The notes below the pieces were generated by a model. The model saw only the letters and a list, made by a program, of their open reading frames with translations, did no database searches and was not told the DNA's origin. Below, piece by piece: positions 7,277 through 15,179 of a DNA stretch of 64,000 nt. Origin of the DNA: Streptosporangium roseum DSM 43021 (GTDB lineage Bacteria; Actinomycetota; Actinomycetes; Streptosporangiales; Streptosporangiaceae); NCBI RefSeq assembly GCF_000024865.1, contig NC_013595.1, positions 3,906,001-3,970,000 on the forward strand. Direction: 5' to 3'. Within the stretch, counting starts at the first letter, position 1. Each line of letters begins with the position of its first letter. A program made the translations under genes and the position numbers.

Positions 7277-9063
7277 CGGACTCCCTGGGCTTGCAGCCAC
7301 AGCTCCAGCAGCCCGAGCTGCCACAACGCGTTGGCCCCCAGGGTCGTCCGGTGCTCGTCGGGCGCCGCGAGGAGCCTGTCCACGTAAGGCCGGTTGAACA
7401 GGCCGCGGGACCGCGCGGCCTGTCCGGTCAGCGCGTCGCGGACGAGCTCCAGGAAGGGCCCGTGGATGTGCCGGATGGCGGGGACCGGGAAGTATCCCTT
7501 GGGCCGGTCGATGACCTCGGCGGGCAGCAGCTTGCGGGAGGCGTCCTTCAGCACGCCCTTGCCGCCCGAGGCGAGCTTGAGCTCGGGAGGGCAGGCGGCC
7601 GCCAGCTCGACCAGCTCGTGGTCGAGGAACGGCGTCCGGGCCTCCAGCCCGTAGGCCATCGTCATGTTGTCCACGCGCTTGACCGGATCGTCGACGAGCA
7701 TGACGGAGGTGTCCAGGCGCAGCACCGCGTCGAGCGCGGTGTCGGCGCCGGGCGTCGCGAGGTGGCGCCGGACGAACTCGCCGCTGACGTCCTCGTCCGC
7801 CAGATAGTCCGGCGCCAGGACCTCGGCCAGCGCCCCGTGCGGCCGGTCGAAGAACTCCCTGGCGTACGTGGCGGCGGCCTCCTCGCGCGGCAGGCCGGCC
7901 AGCGGCGGGTACCAGCTGTAGCCGGCGAACACCTCGTCGGCGCCCTGGCCGGACTGCACGACCTTGACGTGCCGGGAGACCTCCTCCGACAGCAGGTGGA
8001 AGGCGACGCAGTCATGGCTCACCATCGGCTCGCTCATCGCCCCCACCGCCCGCTCCAGGGCGGGCAGCAGGCGCGTGTCGTCGACGAGGATGCGGTGGTG
8101 GTCGGTGCCGAAATGCCCGGCGACCAGGTCGGAGTAGGCGAACTCGTCCCCCGACTCGCCGCCCGCGGCGTGGAAGCCGATGCTGAAGGTCGACAGCCCC
8201 TCCTGTCCCTCCTCGGCCAGCAACGCGACGATCATGCTGGAGTCCAGGCCGCCGGAGAGCAGCACGCCCACCGGCACGTCCGCGACCATGCGCCTGCGTA
8301 CGGCCACGCGCAGCCGGTCGAGCACGGCCTCGTTCCACTCGCCGGAGGTCAGCCCGGCGTACTCGGGCAGGGCCGACCGGGTGTGGGGCGGCCGCCAGTA
8401 GCAGTGGTCGGTGACCGTTCCGCCGGCCTCGACGGTGCGTACGGTCGCCGAGGGGAGCTTCCGCACGCCGGTGAGGATCGTCCGCTCGGCCGGCACCACC
8501 GAGTGGAAGGTCATGTAGTGGTGCAGGGCCACCCGGTCGATGTCGGTGCCCACCCCTCCTCCCGCGAGCAGCGCGGGCAGTGACGAGGCGAAACGGAGCC
8601 GCGAGGCGTCCTGGGAGACATACATCGGCTTGATGCCCAGCCGGTCCCGGCCGAGCGTCAACCGGCCGGTGTCCCGCTCGAAGACCGCGAAGGCGAACAT
8701 GCCCGTGAAGTGCTCGACGCACTCCGGCCCCCAGCGGTGGAAGGCCTTCACCAGCACCTCGGTGTCGGAGGTGGAGAAGAAGCGGTACCCCTCGCCCCGA
8801 AGTTCCTCGCGCAGCTCCCGGTAGTTGTACAGGCAGCCGTTGAACACCCCCGTCAGTCCGAGGGCGCTGTCCACCATCGGCTGGGCGGCCCGGTCGGACA
8901 GATCGATGATCTTCAGGCGCCGGTGGCCCAGGGCGACCGGCCCCAGCGACCACAGGCCCGATCCGTCGGGGCCCCGGTCGTGCATCGCGTCGGTCATCCG
9001 GCCCACGGCGCCGACGTCGGCCGCGCGCCCGTCGAACCGGATCTCACCACTCAGTCCGCACAT
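7273..9063 (-). CDS. Asparagine-synthase-type amidotransferase, N-acetylglutaminylglutamine amidotransferase-like
   Basis: The 596 residues comprise an N-terminal class II glutaminase (nucleophile Cys2 in MCGLSGEI) and a C-terminal AsnB-type synthetase with the ATP pyrophosphatase loop LLSGGLDSS near residue 268. Stretches such as LGHRRLKIIDLSDRAAQP, SEPMVSHDCVAFHLLSEEV and KVVQSGQGADEVFAGYSWYPP match the subgroup that amidates the osmolyte N-acetylglutaminylglutamine. It would adenylate a carboxylate and transfer ammonia from glutamine to give an amide. It starts 3 bases after the ligase fusion and overlaps the S9 peptidase start. The usual NAGGN partners (GNAT/ATP-grasp synthetase, M42 peptidase) are absent nearby, so the acceptor may be a different peptide. 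Family confidence is high; exact substrate is inferred. Confidence 0.9.
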   Translation of the reverse strand: MCGLSGEIRFDGRAADVGAVGRMTDAMHDRGPDGSGLWSLGPVALGHRRLKIIDLSDRAAQPMVDSALGLTGVFNGCLYNYRELREELRGEGYRFFSTSDTEVLVKAFHRWGPECVEHFTGMFAFAVFERDTGRLTLGRDRLGIKPMYVSQDASRLRFASSLPALLAGGGVGTDIDRVALHHYMTFHSVVPAERTILTGVRKLPSATVRTVEAGGTVTDHCYWRPPHTRSALPEYAGLTSGEWNEAVLDRLRVAVRRRMVADVPVGVLLSGGLDSSMIVALLAEEGQEGLSTFSIGFHAAGGESGDEFAYSDLVAGHFGTDHHRILVDDTRLLPALERAVGAMSEPMVSHDCVAFHLLSEEVSRHVKVVQSGQGADEVFAGYSWYPPLAGLPREEAAATYAREFFDRPHGALAEVLAPDYLADEDVSGEFVRRHLATPGADTALDAVLRLDTSVMLVDDPVKRVDNMTMAYGLEARTPFLDHELVELAAACPPELKLASGGKGVLKDASRKLLPAEVIDRPKGYFPVPAIRHIHGPFLELVRDALTGQAARSRGLFNRPYVDRLLAAPDEHRTTLGANALWQLGLLELWLQAQGVR

Positions 9064-9066
9064 CGG

Positions 9067-11580
9067 TCATCCCCTCGGAAGCCACGTGTCCTTGGAACCC
9101 CCACCCTGGGAGGAATTGACGATCATGCTGTCGGCCGGCGCGACGCGGGTCAGCGCCGCGGGAGGCACCACCGCCGTCTCTCCCAGGCAGACGAAGGCCC
9201 GCAGGTCGACGACGCGCGGGCTCAGCCGCCGCCCGTCGAAGGCCGGATGGGTCGACAGCCGGACCGTCTCCTGGGCGACCCACCGGTCGGGCGAGGCGAG
9301 GATCCTGTCCCGGGCCTCGCGGAGCTCCTCGGGGGAGGCGTCGGGGCCGACGACCACCCCCTGCCCGCCGAACCCGTCCACCGGCTTGACCACCAGCTCG
9401 GCCAGCCGGTCCAGCACCTGCTCCCGGTCGCCGTCGTCCCGGCACAGATAGGTGGTGACGTTGTCGATGAGCGGCCGCTCGCCCAGGTAGTACTCGATGA
9501 GGCGGGGCACGTACCGGTACAGGCACTTGTCGTCGGCGACCCCGTTGCCCGGCGCGTTGGCCAGGACGACCGCGGAGCGTTCGGCGGCCTCCAGGATCTC
9601 CTGCCCGAGGGGACCGGCGAGCAGGTCGTTCTCGTCGACCCGGCGGTAGAGCACGTCGATCCGGCGACCGGCGGCCTCGACGTGCCCGTTCCTGACGCGC
9701 AGGTCGGCCGGACCGGCCAGGATCGCCCCCAGCTCCTCGGCGAGCATCCGGTGCTCGTAGTGGGCGGAGTCGTCCGGCCCCCCGGAGACCACGGCCAGGG
9801 TCCGCGGGTCGCCCGTGCCCGCCGCCAGCAGGGTCTCCCGCAGCACCCGCAGGCCCTCCTGCGGGTCGGCGAACTCCGGGCCGGGGACGAGCTCGGGCAG
9901 CACCTCGGCCATCAGGCGCCGGTTGGCCACGGCGTACCCGATGCCGGAGGGCACCCGGAGGTTGTCCTCCAGCACCGCCCACCGGCCGACGTCGTCGCGG
10001 ACCAGGTCCAGCCCGGCCACGGCGCAGCGCACGGTGCCGGCCGGTATCCGCCGCCCGGATCCCCGGTAGCCGGGCGACTCGTCGACCACCCAGGCGGGGA
10101 GCACGCCGTCCCCGATGATCTGGCGCCCGCCGTACACGTCGTGCAGGAACGCCTCCAGCGCGCGCACCCGCTGGGGCAACGCCCGCTGGATCTCGGCCCA
10201 CTCGCCGGGCGGGACCAGCCGCGGGACCAGGTCGAAGGGGAAGATCCGGCTCTCGTCCTCGCCCTCCACCTGGAAGGTCATGCCGTTGCGGCGCTGGTGG
10301 CGGTCGCGCCGCTCCTGCCTGTCGCGCAGGCCGTCGGGGCCCAGGCGGTCGAGGGTCCGCAGGACCGGCTGGTAGGGCTCGCGCACCGTGCCCTCGATGA
10401 TCGCCTCGTCGCCGGGGGCGTCGTAGCCGTCGAGCAGGCTGGTACGCATCCGCGGCGTCAGCCCGCCGAAGGCGGTCTCCCACTCCTCGGAGCGCGTCTC
10501 GGCGACGAGGAGGTCGACCACGTCGGCCAGCCGGCCGCCGCGGACGAACGCCCTGCGCTGGCGGGCCGAGGAGCTTCCCCGCCCCAGTGCCTGCTGGGCC
10601 AGGGACGTGACGAGCTCCCGGTCGCCGGACTCCTCCAGTTGCGGCCGCAGGCCGTCCACCATCCGCCCGATCACCTCGGCGGCCGGTCTCGGCACGCCCT
10701 CGACCGGGTCGACGAGGTCGCCCTCCAGCCCGGAGCGCGCCGCCCGCCACGTCGCGGCGCGTACCATCTCCAGCCGGACCGAGCGGTCGGGCCCGCGCCG
10801 GACGGCCTCCAGCTCCCGGGCCACCAGCGCCCGGAACAGCCCGGCTATCAGCACGATGTCGCTCACGCGGGGGCAGGCGTCGCATATCCGCAGCTCGACG
10901 GTGGGGACGTGCGCCGAGGGCCGGATGTCGAAGTAGATCATGCCGGGATCGGTGATCACGCCTGACCGCACGAGGTCACCGACCACCTGGTCGTACTCCG
11001 CGGCCGACTCGAACGCGGCGACGGGCCCGGCGGTCGGCCAGCGCTGCCAGATGAGCGGGCGGTAGCTGGCGTATCCGGTGTCGGACCCCAGCCAGTACGG
11101 CGAGCTGGAGCTCAGGGCGAGCAGCGGAGGCAGCCAGGGAGCCAGGCGGTGGGCGACGGCGACGGCCAGGTCGCGGTTGTCGACCTCGGCGTGCACCTGG
11201 GTCCCGCAGATCAGCTGCTCGCGGGTGAGCAGCTGGTAGTCGGCGAGCATCTGCTCGTAGCGCGGGTCCGGGGAGATCTTCAGCGCCTCCAGGTCCACCA
11301 GCGGCACGCTCCCGGCCGCCACGATCCCCAGGCCCAGGCCGTCCGCCGCCTGGATCACCGTGCGCCGCAGCGCGGTCAGGTCGTGCCCGAGGTCCTCCAG
11401 CCGGATGAAGGGCCTGCTGTTGGCCTCCACCACCGAACGCTGCAGCTCGTGGGTGAACCGGTCCGCCGGTAACTGGTCCAGCAGCACGCCGGCCCGGGGG
11501 ACGAGGTGCCGGGTGTCGACGTCGACGACGTGGAACTCCTCCTCGACGCCTACCGCGATCGGTCCCGCGAGACCCGCCAT
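9067..11580 (-). CDS. GCS2 carboxylate-amine ligase fused to a circularly permuted ATP-grasp domain
   Basis: This 837-residue protein has two ligase domains. Residues about 8-375 are a YbdK/GCS2 domain (GVEEEFHVVDVDTRHLVPR, CGTQVHAEVDN, LSSSSPYWLGSDTGYASYR, VPTVELRICDACP). Residues about 390-837 are a circularly permuted ATP-grasp of the COG2308 type (VLEDNLRVPSGIGYAVANRR, VLANAPGNGVADDK, VVKPVDGFGGQGVVVG, RVVDLRAF). Both domains are expected to form amide bonds between a carboxylate and an amine with ATP. The fusion suggests two successive condensations on one product. It heads the operon with the amidotransferase and S9 peptidase. The ATG at 11580 is preceded by GAGGTGG. Comparative genomics has linked such domain sets to uncharacterised peptide metabolites; what this one makes is unknown. 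Confidence 0.9.
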   Translation of the reverse strand: MAGLAGPIAVGVEEEFHVVDVDTRHLVPRAGVLLDQLPADRFTHELQRSVVEANSRPFIRLEDLGHDLTALRRTVIQAADGLGLGIVAAGSVPLVDLEALKISPDPRYEQMLADYQLLTREQLICGTQVHAEVDNRDLAVAVAHRLAPWLPPLLALSSSSPYWLGSDTGYASYRPLIWQRWPTAGPVAAFESAAEYDQVVGDLVRSGVITDPGMIYFDIRPSAHVPTVELRICDACPRVSDIVLIAGLFRALVARELEAVRRGPDRSVRLEMVRAATWRAARSGLEGDLVDPVEGVPRPAAEVIGRMVDGLRPQLEESGDRELVTSLAQQALGRGSSSARQRRAFVRGGRLADVVDLLVAETRSEEWETAFGGLTPRMRTSLLDGYDAPGDEAIIEGTVREPYQPVLRTLDRLGPDGLRDRQERRDRHQRRNGMTFQVEGEDESRIFPFDLVPRLVPPGEWAEIQRALPQRVRALEAFLHDVYGGRQIIGDGVLPAWVVDESPGYRGSGRRIPAGTVRCAVAGLDLVRDDVGRWAVLEDNLRVPSGIGYAVANRRLMAEVLPELVPGPEFADPQEGLRVLRETLLAAGTGDPRTLAVVSGGPDDSAHYEHRMLAEELGAILAGPADLRVRNGHVEAAGRRIDVLYRRVDENDLLAGPLGQEILEAAERSAVVLANAPGNGVADDKCLYRYVPRLIEYYLGERPLIDNVTTYLCRDDGDREQVLDRLAELVVKPVDGFGGQGVVVGPDASPEELREARDRILASPDRWVAQETVRLSTHPAFDGRRLSPRVVDLRAFVCLGETAVVPPAALTRVAPADSMIVNSSQGGGSKDTWLPRG

Positions 11581-11680
11581 TTGACCACCTCAGAAGCCTG
11601 TTGTTTCGTCCGGATTTATCCCCCTTTTCCCAAAAAAAGGCCTTCCGCACTTCAGGGGCCGTCCAAAGTGGCCGGAAAGA

Positions 11681-13567
11681 TCACCTGGTGGGGCCGCCGC
11701 CGGGGAGGTCCGGGATCGCCTCCCGGCCGGGCGGCTCGGGCCACTCCGCCCCCGGTGGGGCCTCCGCCAGGCCCAGCACCGCGCATGCCAGCCAGTGCTC
11801 ACCCGGGCCGTGCCCGCCGGCCAGTGTGGGGATCACCGTGCGCGGAGCGAGGACGTTGGTGCCGGGCAGGGCCCGCACAAGCCGTCCGGCCCGCGCCCCG
11901 CCGAGGTCCTCGATCACGCACAGCCCGGAGGGGGAGTCGAGGCGGGCGTGGCCCGGCCCCGCGGCGGAGCGGCGCGCGGGCGAGTCGCGGTTCACCGCGA
12001 ACGCGCCCTCGGCGGACAGGAGGTCGCGTCCCGACCGCAGCCGGTGCACCCGCAGGTGCCACGGTGGGCGGGCGATCAGCCAGGTCTCGATCTCCACGTC
12101 CGGCCACGGCGCCCATCGCGTGTGGAGCAGGCCGTCGCGCGCCGTGGCGTCCCGCGTCACCTCGCACGGCCGCCAGTGCACTCCGTCGTCGCTCAGCGCC
12201 AGGGTGCTGTCGAACGCGCCCTGCTCAAGCCCCCACGAGCCGCTCGGCACGCTGAATCCGAAGAAGGTCGAGTAGGCGAACTTGGCGTACTTCGCCGCAC
12301 CGTGGCGGACCCACGTGTGGTGCTGCCGCGCGCTCAGCATGATCACCTGGCGGCCCTCCTCGCACCGCATCAGCGCGACGCCCGCCTCCGGCTGGGTGCT
12401 GACCGGCGGGAGCTCCCGCGCGGGGTGCTCCGGGGCCGTCCAGAAGGGGTGCTCGGCGGGCACCGCCAGCGGCAGGAAGGCCTTCAGCGCCCAGTAGGGG
12501 GAGCCGGGGGCGTTGTACTGCTCGGCGAGCGCGGGCTGGGCGTAGCCGTACCCGAGCGTGAGCAGGCCTGCGGAGTCGCGGATCGGCCGCTCCATCCACC
12601 AGCGCAGATGCCGCATCAGATGGCCTTTCACCGTCCCCCACGGCAGGGCCTCGACGTCGGCGAAGGCGAGGGCGCCCCAGAAGGCCCCCTGGGCGAAGCG
12701 GTAGGTGAGGCTCCGGCCGAAGGGCACGGCGGCGCCGTCCGAGGCGAACCAGTGCTGGAAGTCGAGGGCGAAGGCCGCCGCCCGCTCGCGGAGGCGCCGG
12801 GCGCGGCCGGGATCGCCCTCCCCGGCGAGGGCGGCGTAGACCAGGCCGTAGTAGTGCATCGCGAAGGGGACGTAGTAGTCGCGCTGGTCGGTGGGGCCGT
12901 CGCTGTACCAGCCCCCGCCGAGCGCGAAGGACTCCAGGCGGTCCAGGCGGGCGGTGTTGGGCGCGGGGTCGAAGCGGACGCCGACGCGGTCCAGGCCGAG
13001 TCCCACCATGACGGGGAAGAACTGCCAGTTGTTGTCGGCGGGCTCGGCGGTGATCGCGTGCAGCAGCCAGGCGGCGAGGTCGTCCCGCTCCCGGCCGCTC
13101 AGCGGATCCCACACGGCCTCCGGCGCGACGGCCAGGGCCAGCCCGATCGCGGCGGTCTCCACCAGCCGCTGGTCGACGTCGGTGACCGCCCCCCAGAACT
13201 CCTCGTGCCCCGGGTCGGTGCCGGCCGCGAGCCCGCGGCGCCACAGCTCCCAGTGCTCGAACGTCCCCCCGCCGGCCGCGAGCGGTCCCAGCCCCCACAG
13301 CGGCCGGGCGAACGCCTCCAGCTCGGCGGCCGCGTCGGGGTAGTGGGCGGCGTTGTCCCCGAGCCGCAGGCGCGCGCGGCCGGGACTGAAACGGGGGATC
13401 AGCGGGTCGGTCAGCTCCCGCAGGAGCCGGACCATGCCTTCGCGGTCGTGCGGCCCGGCCGGTCCCGTCCCCGGGGCGGGGAGGGGGTCCTCCGCGCCCC
13501 GGCCGGTGATCGGCCTCCCTGCGGGGTGGATCTGTGGTGTCTCCGCTGACGCGGCTGATCGTTTCAA
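11681..13567 (-). CDS. DUF2264 family protein (glycan-linked alpha/alpha toroid)
   Basis: About 628 residues. Motifs PADNNWQFFPVMVGLGLDRVG, GGWYSDGPTDQRDYYVPFAMHYYG, YGLVYA and GRSLTYRFAQGAFWGALAFAD are the DUF2264 core, a helical barrel fold found beside carbohydrate-active enzymes; biochemical function is not established. The second half (about 380-628) is beta-rich, as in polysaccharide lyase-like proteins. No signal peptide is seen. The start is uncertain: TTG at 13567 (chosen; GAGG 10 bases upstream), ATG at 13684, or ATG at 13435, which would cut into the conserved N-terminus. It stands beside the dehydrogenase, GH35 and sugar-importer genes, suggesting a role in use of the same glycan. 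Confidence 0.75.
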   Translation of the reverse strand: MKRSAASAETPQIHPAGRPITGRGAEDPLPAPGTGPAGPHDREGMVRLLRELTDPLIPRFSPGRARLRLGDNAAHYPDAAAELEAFARPLWGLGPLAAGGGTFEHWELWRRGLAAGTDPGHEEFWGAVTDVDQRLVETAAIGLALAVAPEAVWDPLSGRERDDLAAWLLHAITAEPADNNWQFFPVMVGLGLDRVGVRFDPAPNTARLDRLESFALGGGWYSDGPTDQRDYYVPFAMHYYGLVYAALAGEGDPGRARRLRERAAAFALDFQHWFASDGAAVPFGRSLTYRFAQGAFWGALAFADVEALPWGTVKGHLMRHLRWWMERPIRDSAGLLTLGYGYAQPALAEQYNAPGSPYWALKAFLPLAVPAEHPFWTAPEHPARELPPVSTQPEAGVALMRCEEGRQVIMLSARQHHTWVRHGAAKYAKFAYSTFFGFSVPSGSWGLEQGAFDSTLALSDDGVHWRPCEVTRDATARDGLLHTRWAPWPDVEIETWLIARPPWHLRVHRLRSGRDLLSAEGAFAVNRDSPARRSAAGPGHARLDSPSGLCVIEDLGGARAGRLVRALPGTNVLAPRTVIPTLAGGHGPGEHWLACAVLGLAEAPPGAEWPEPPGREAIPDLPGGGPTR

Positions 13568-14066
13568 TACCGCCGAACCTCGTGTTCCGTGGTGGTGGCC
13601 GAGCCCGCCGTCTCGCGGACCGCCTGCCCGGCGATGCCGTCCGTGCGGAGGATGGACGGCGCGGGCCGGGGTGGAGCCGCCCATGGTGAGCTTGATCCGT
13701 CGGCCACATTCCTGTCAATGCTTAGTTTTACATTTTGATAAAGCAGCCGGAGCCGATGGCGCTCCGTCCTCGGCGACGGGTAGGGCATCCCGGTCCGGCC
13801 TGCGCTGATGCCCGTGATCCGGCGCGCTCCGCGGGCCGGATGCGCCCAGCCCGGCGCCCGGACTGTTCGGCGCTGTTTCAACCCTTATTTCTGTGTCAGA
13901 ACAAACATATGATCCCGGGTATGACTCTCTCTTGGTGCCGCCGGGCTCTCCGCGGACGGGAGGTTCCGCGCCTCCGGGCCGGGGCGCGGTCCACCCCGCC
14001 CGGCCTCCCCGCCCGGACCCGGCGACGAGGCGCGCCCCGGCACCCCCTGATCGGGGGGACGGGCCG
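13568..14066. promoter_or_regulatory. Divergent promoter region between the DUF2264 and dehydrogenase genes
   Basis: This 499-bp region holds two A+T-rich patches expected for promoters, 13710-13745 and 13880-13925. On the minus strand TTGACA occurs in the first patch, about 140 bases before the chosen DUF2264 start. The plus-strand frame from a GTG at 13893 runs in frame into the dehydrogenase, but the extra 58 residues are proline/arginine-rich and unlike that family. I see no separate gene. Confidence 0.4.
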
Positions 14067-15068
14067 ATGACGGTCGTGGAGCTCGCCATGTTCCCGGAGC
14101 TGCCCGGCAGGCTGTTCACGCCCGCCGACGCCGGCAGGCTCCGCGCGGTGGCCGCGGTCGAGATGGCCGCGCCGCTGACCGGCTTCCGCTCGCCCGAGGC
14201 GCGGGAGCGCCTGGGGCGGGCACGGATCCTGCTGACCGGGTGGGGCAGCCCGCTGCTCGACGAGCGGGCGCTGGACGACGCCCCCCGGCTCCGGGCCGTC
14301 GTGCACGCCGCCGGAAGCGTGAAGGGCCATGTCAGCCCCGAGGTGTTCGCCCGTGGCATCCCGGTGAGCTCGGCCGCGGCGGCCAACGCCGTCCCCGTGG
14401 CCGAGTACACCGTGGCGATGATCCTGCTGGCCGGAAAGGGCGCCCCCGCCCTCGCCCGCGAGTACCGCGCCAGACGCGAGGACCTCGGCCTCGTCCGGCG
14501 CTCCCTCGACATCGGCAACCACGGCAGGACCGTCGGCCTGGTCGGCGCATCCAGGACGGGCAGGCGCGTTCTCGAACTGCTCCGCCCCTTCGACCTCCGG
14601 GTGCTGCTGGCCGACCCGTTCGTCGACCCGCCGACGGCGAGGTCGCTCGGTGCCCGGCTGGTGGACCTCGACGAGATCTTCACCGCGAGCGACATCGTCT
14701 CCCTGCACGCGCCCGCGACCGCGCACACGCGCGGCATGGTGAGCCGGCGACGGCTGGCGGCGATGCGGGACGGCGCGACCCTGATCAACACCGCCCGCGG
14801 ATCCCTGGTCGACCAGGACGCGCTGGTGGCCGAGCTGGTCGGCGGGCGGCTGTCGGCCGTGCTCGACGTGACGGAGCCCGAGGTCACGGCGGCCGAGTCG
14901 CCGCTCTGGGAGCTGCCCAACGTCGTCCTCACCCCCCACATCGCCGGGGCGCTCGGCAACGAGATGACCCGGCTGGGGTCCTCGGCGGTGGAGGAGGTGC
15001 TGCGGGTCGTCGCCGGTGAGCCGCTGCTTCACCGGGTGGACCCGGCGACGCTGTTCATGACGGCCTGA
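14067..15068 (+). CDS. D-2-hydroxyacid dehydrogenase (NAD-dependent, phosphoglycerate dehydrogenase-like)
   Basis: This 333-residue protein has the split catalytic/Rossmann layout of D-isomer 2-hydroxyacid dehydrogenases. The NAD loop is at GRTVGLVGASRTGRRVLELL; G-x-S-x-x-G replaces the usual G-x-G-x-x-G. The catalytic Arg is in NTARGSLVD, the Glu in DVTEPE and the His in TPHIAG. It would reduce a 2-keto acid or oxidise a 2-hydroxy acid in the cytoplasm. ATG 14067 follows GGGGGGAC. It is divergent from the DUF2264 gene and converges on the GH35 gene, in a locus that looks dedicated to one glycan, so a sugar-acid-derived substrate is plausible but unproven. Confidence 0.88.
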   Translation: MTVVELAMFPELPGRLFTPADAGRLRAVAAVEMAAPLTGFRSPEARERLGRARILLTGWGSPLLDERALDDAPRLRAVVHAAGSVKGHVSPEVFARGIPVSSAAAANAVPVAEYTVAMILLAGKGAPALAREYRARREDLGLVRRSLDIGNHGRTVGLVGASRTGRRVLELLRPFDLRVLLADPFVDPPTARSLGARLVDLDEIFTASDIVSLHAPATAHTRGMVSRRRLAAMRDGATLINTARGSLVDQDALVAELVGGRLSAVLDVTEPEVTAAESPLWELPNVVLTPHIAGALGNEMTRLGSSAVEEVLRVVAGEPLLHRVDPATLFMTA

Positions 15069-15103
15069 TCCGGGTGGCGGCGCCGTGCCCGGCAGGCCGG
15101 GCC

Positions 15104-15153
15104 GTGACGCGCGTGCCGCCCGGCACGCCGGGGTGCCGGGCGACACGCGTCAC
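15104..15153. terminator. Large inverted repeat between convergent genes (bidirectional terminator)
   Basis: The arms GTGACGCG...CCCGGCAC (15104-15126) and GTGCCGGG...CGCGTCAC (15133-15153) pair over some 20 bases with one or two bulges. They lie between the convergent dehydrogenase and GH35 stops. There is no T-run, as is usual in high-GC actinobacteria. Confidence 0.75.
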
Positions 15154-15179
15154 GCCCCCGGGCGGACGCGCCCCGGGGC

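Noticed and set aside
13893..14066. Longer start of the hydroxyacid dehydrogenase at GTG 13893
   Set aside because: The added 58 residues are proline/arginine-rich and absent from the family; ATG 14067 has a good ribosome site.
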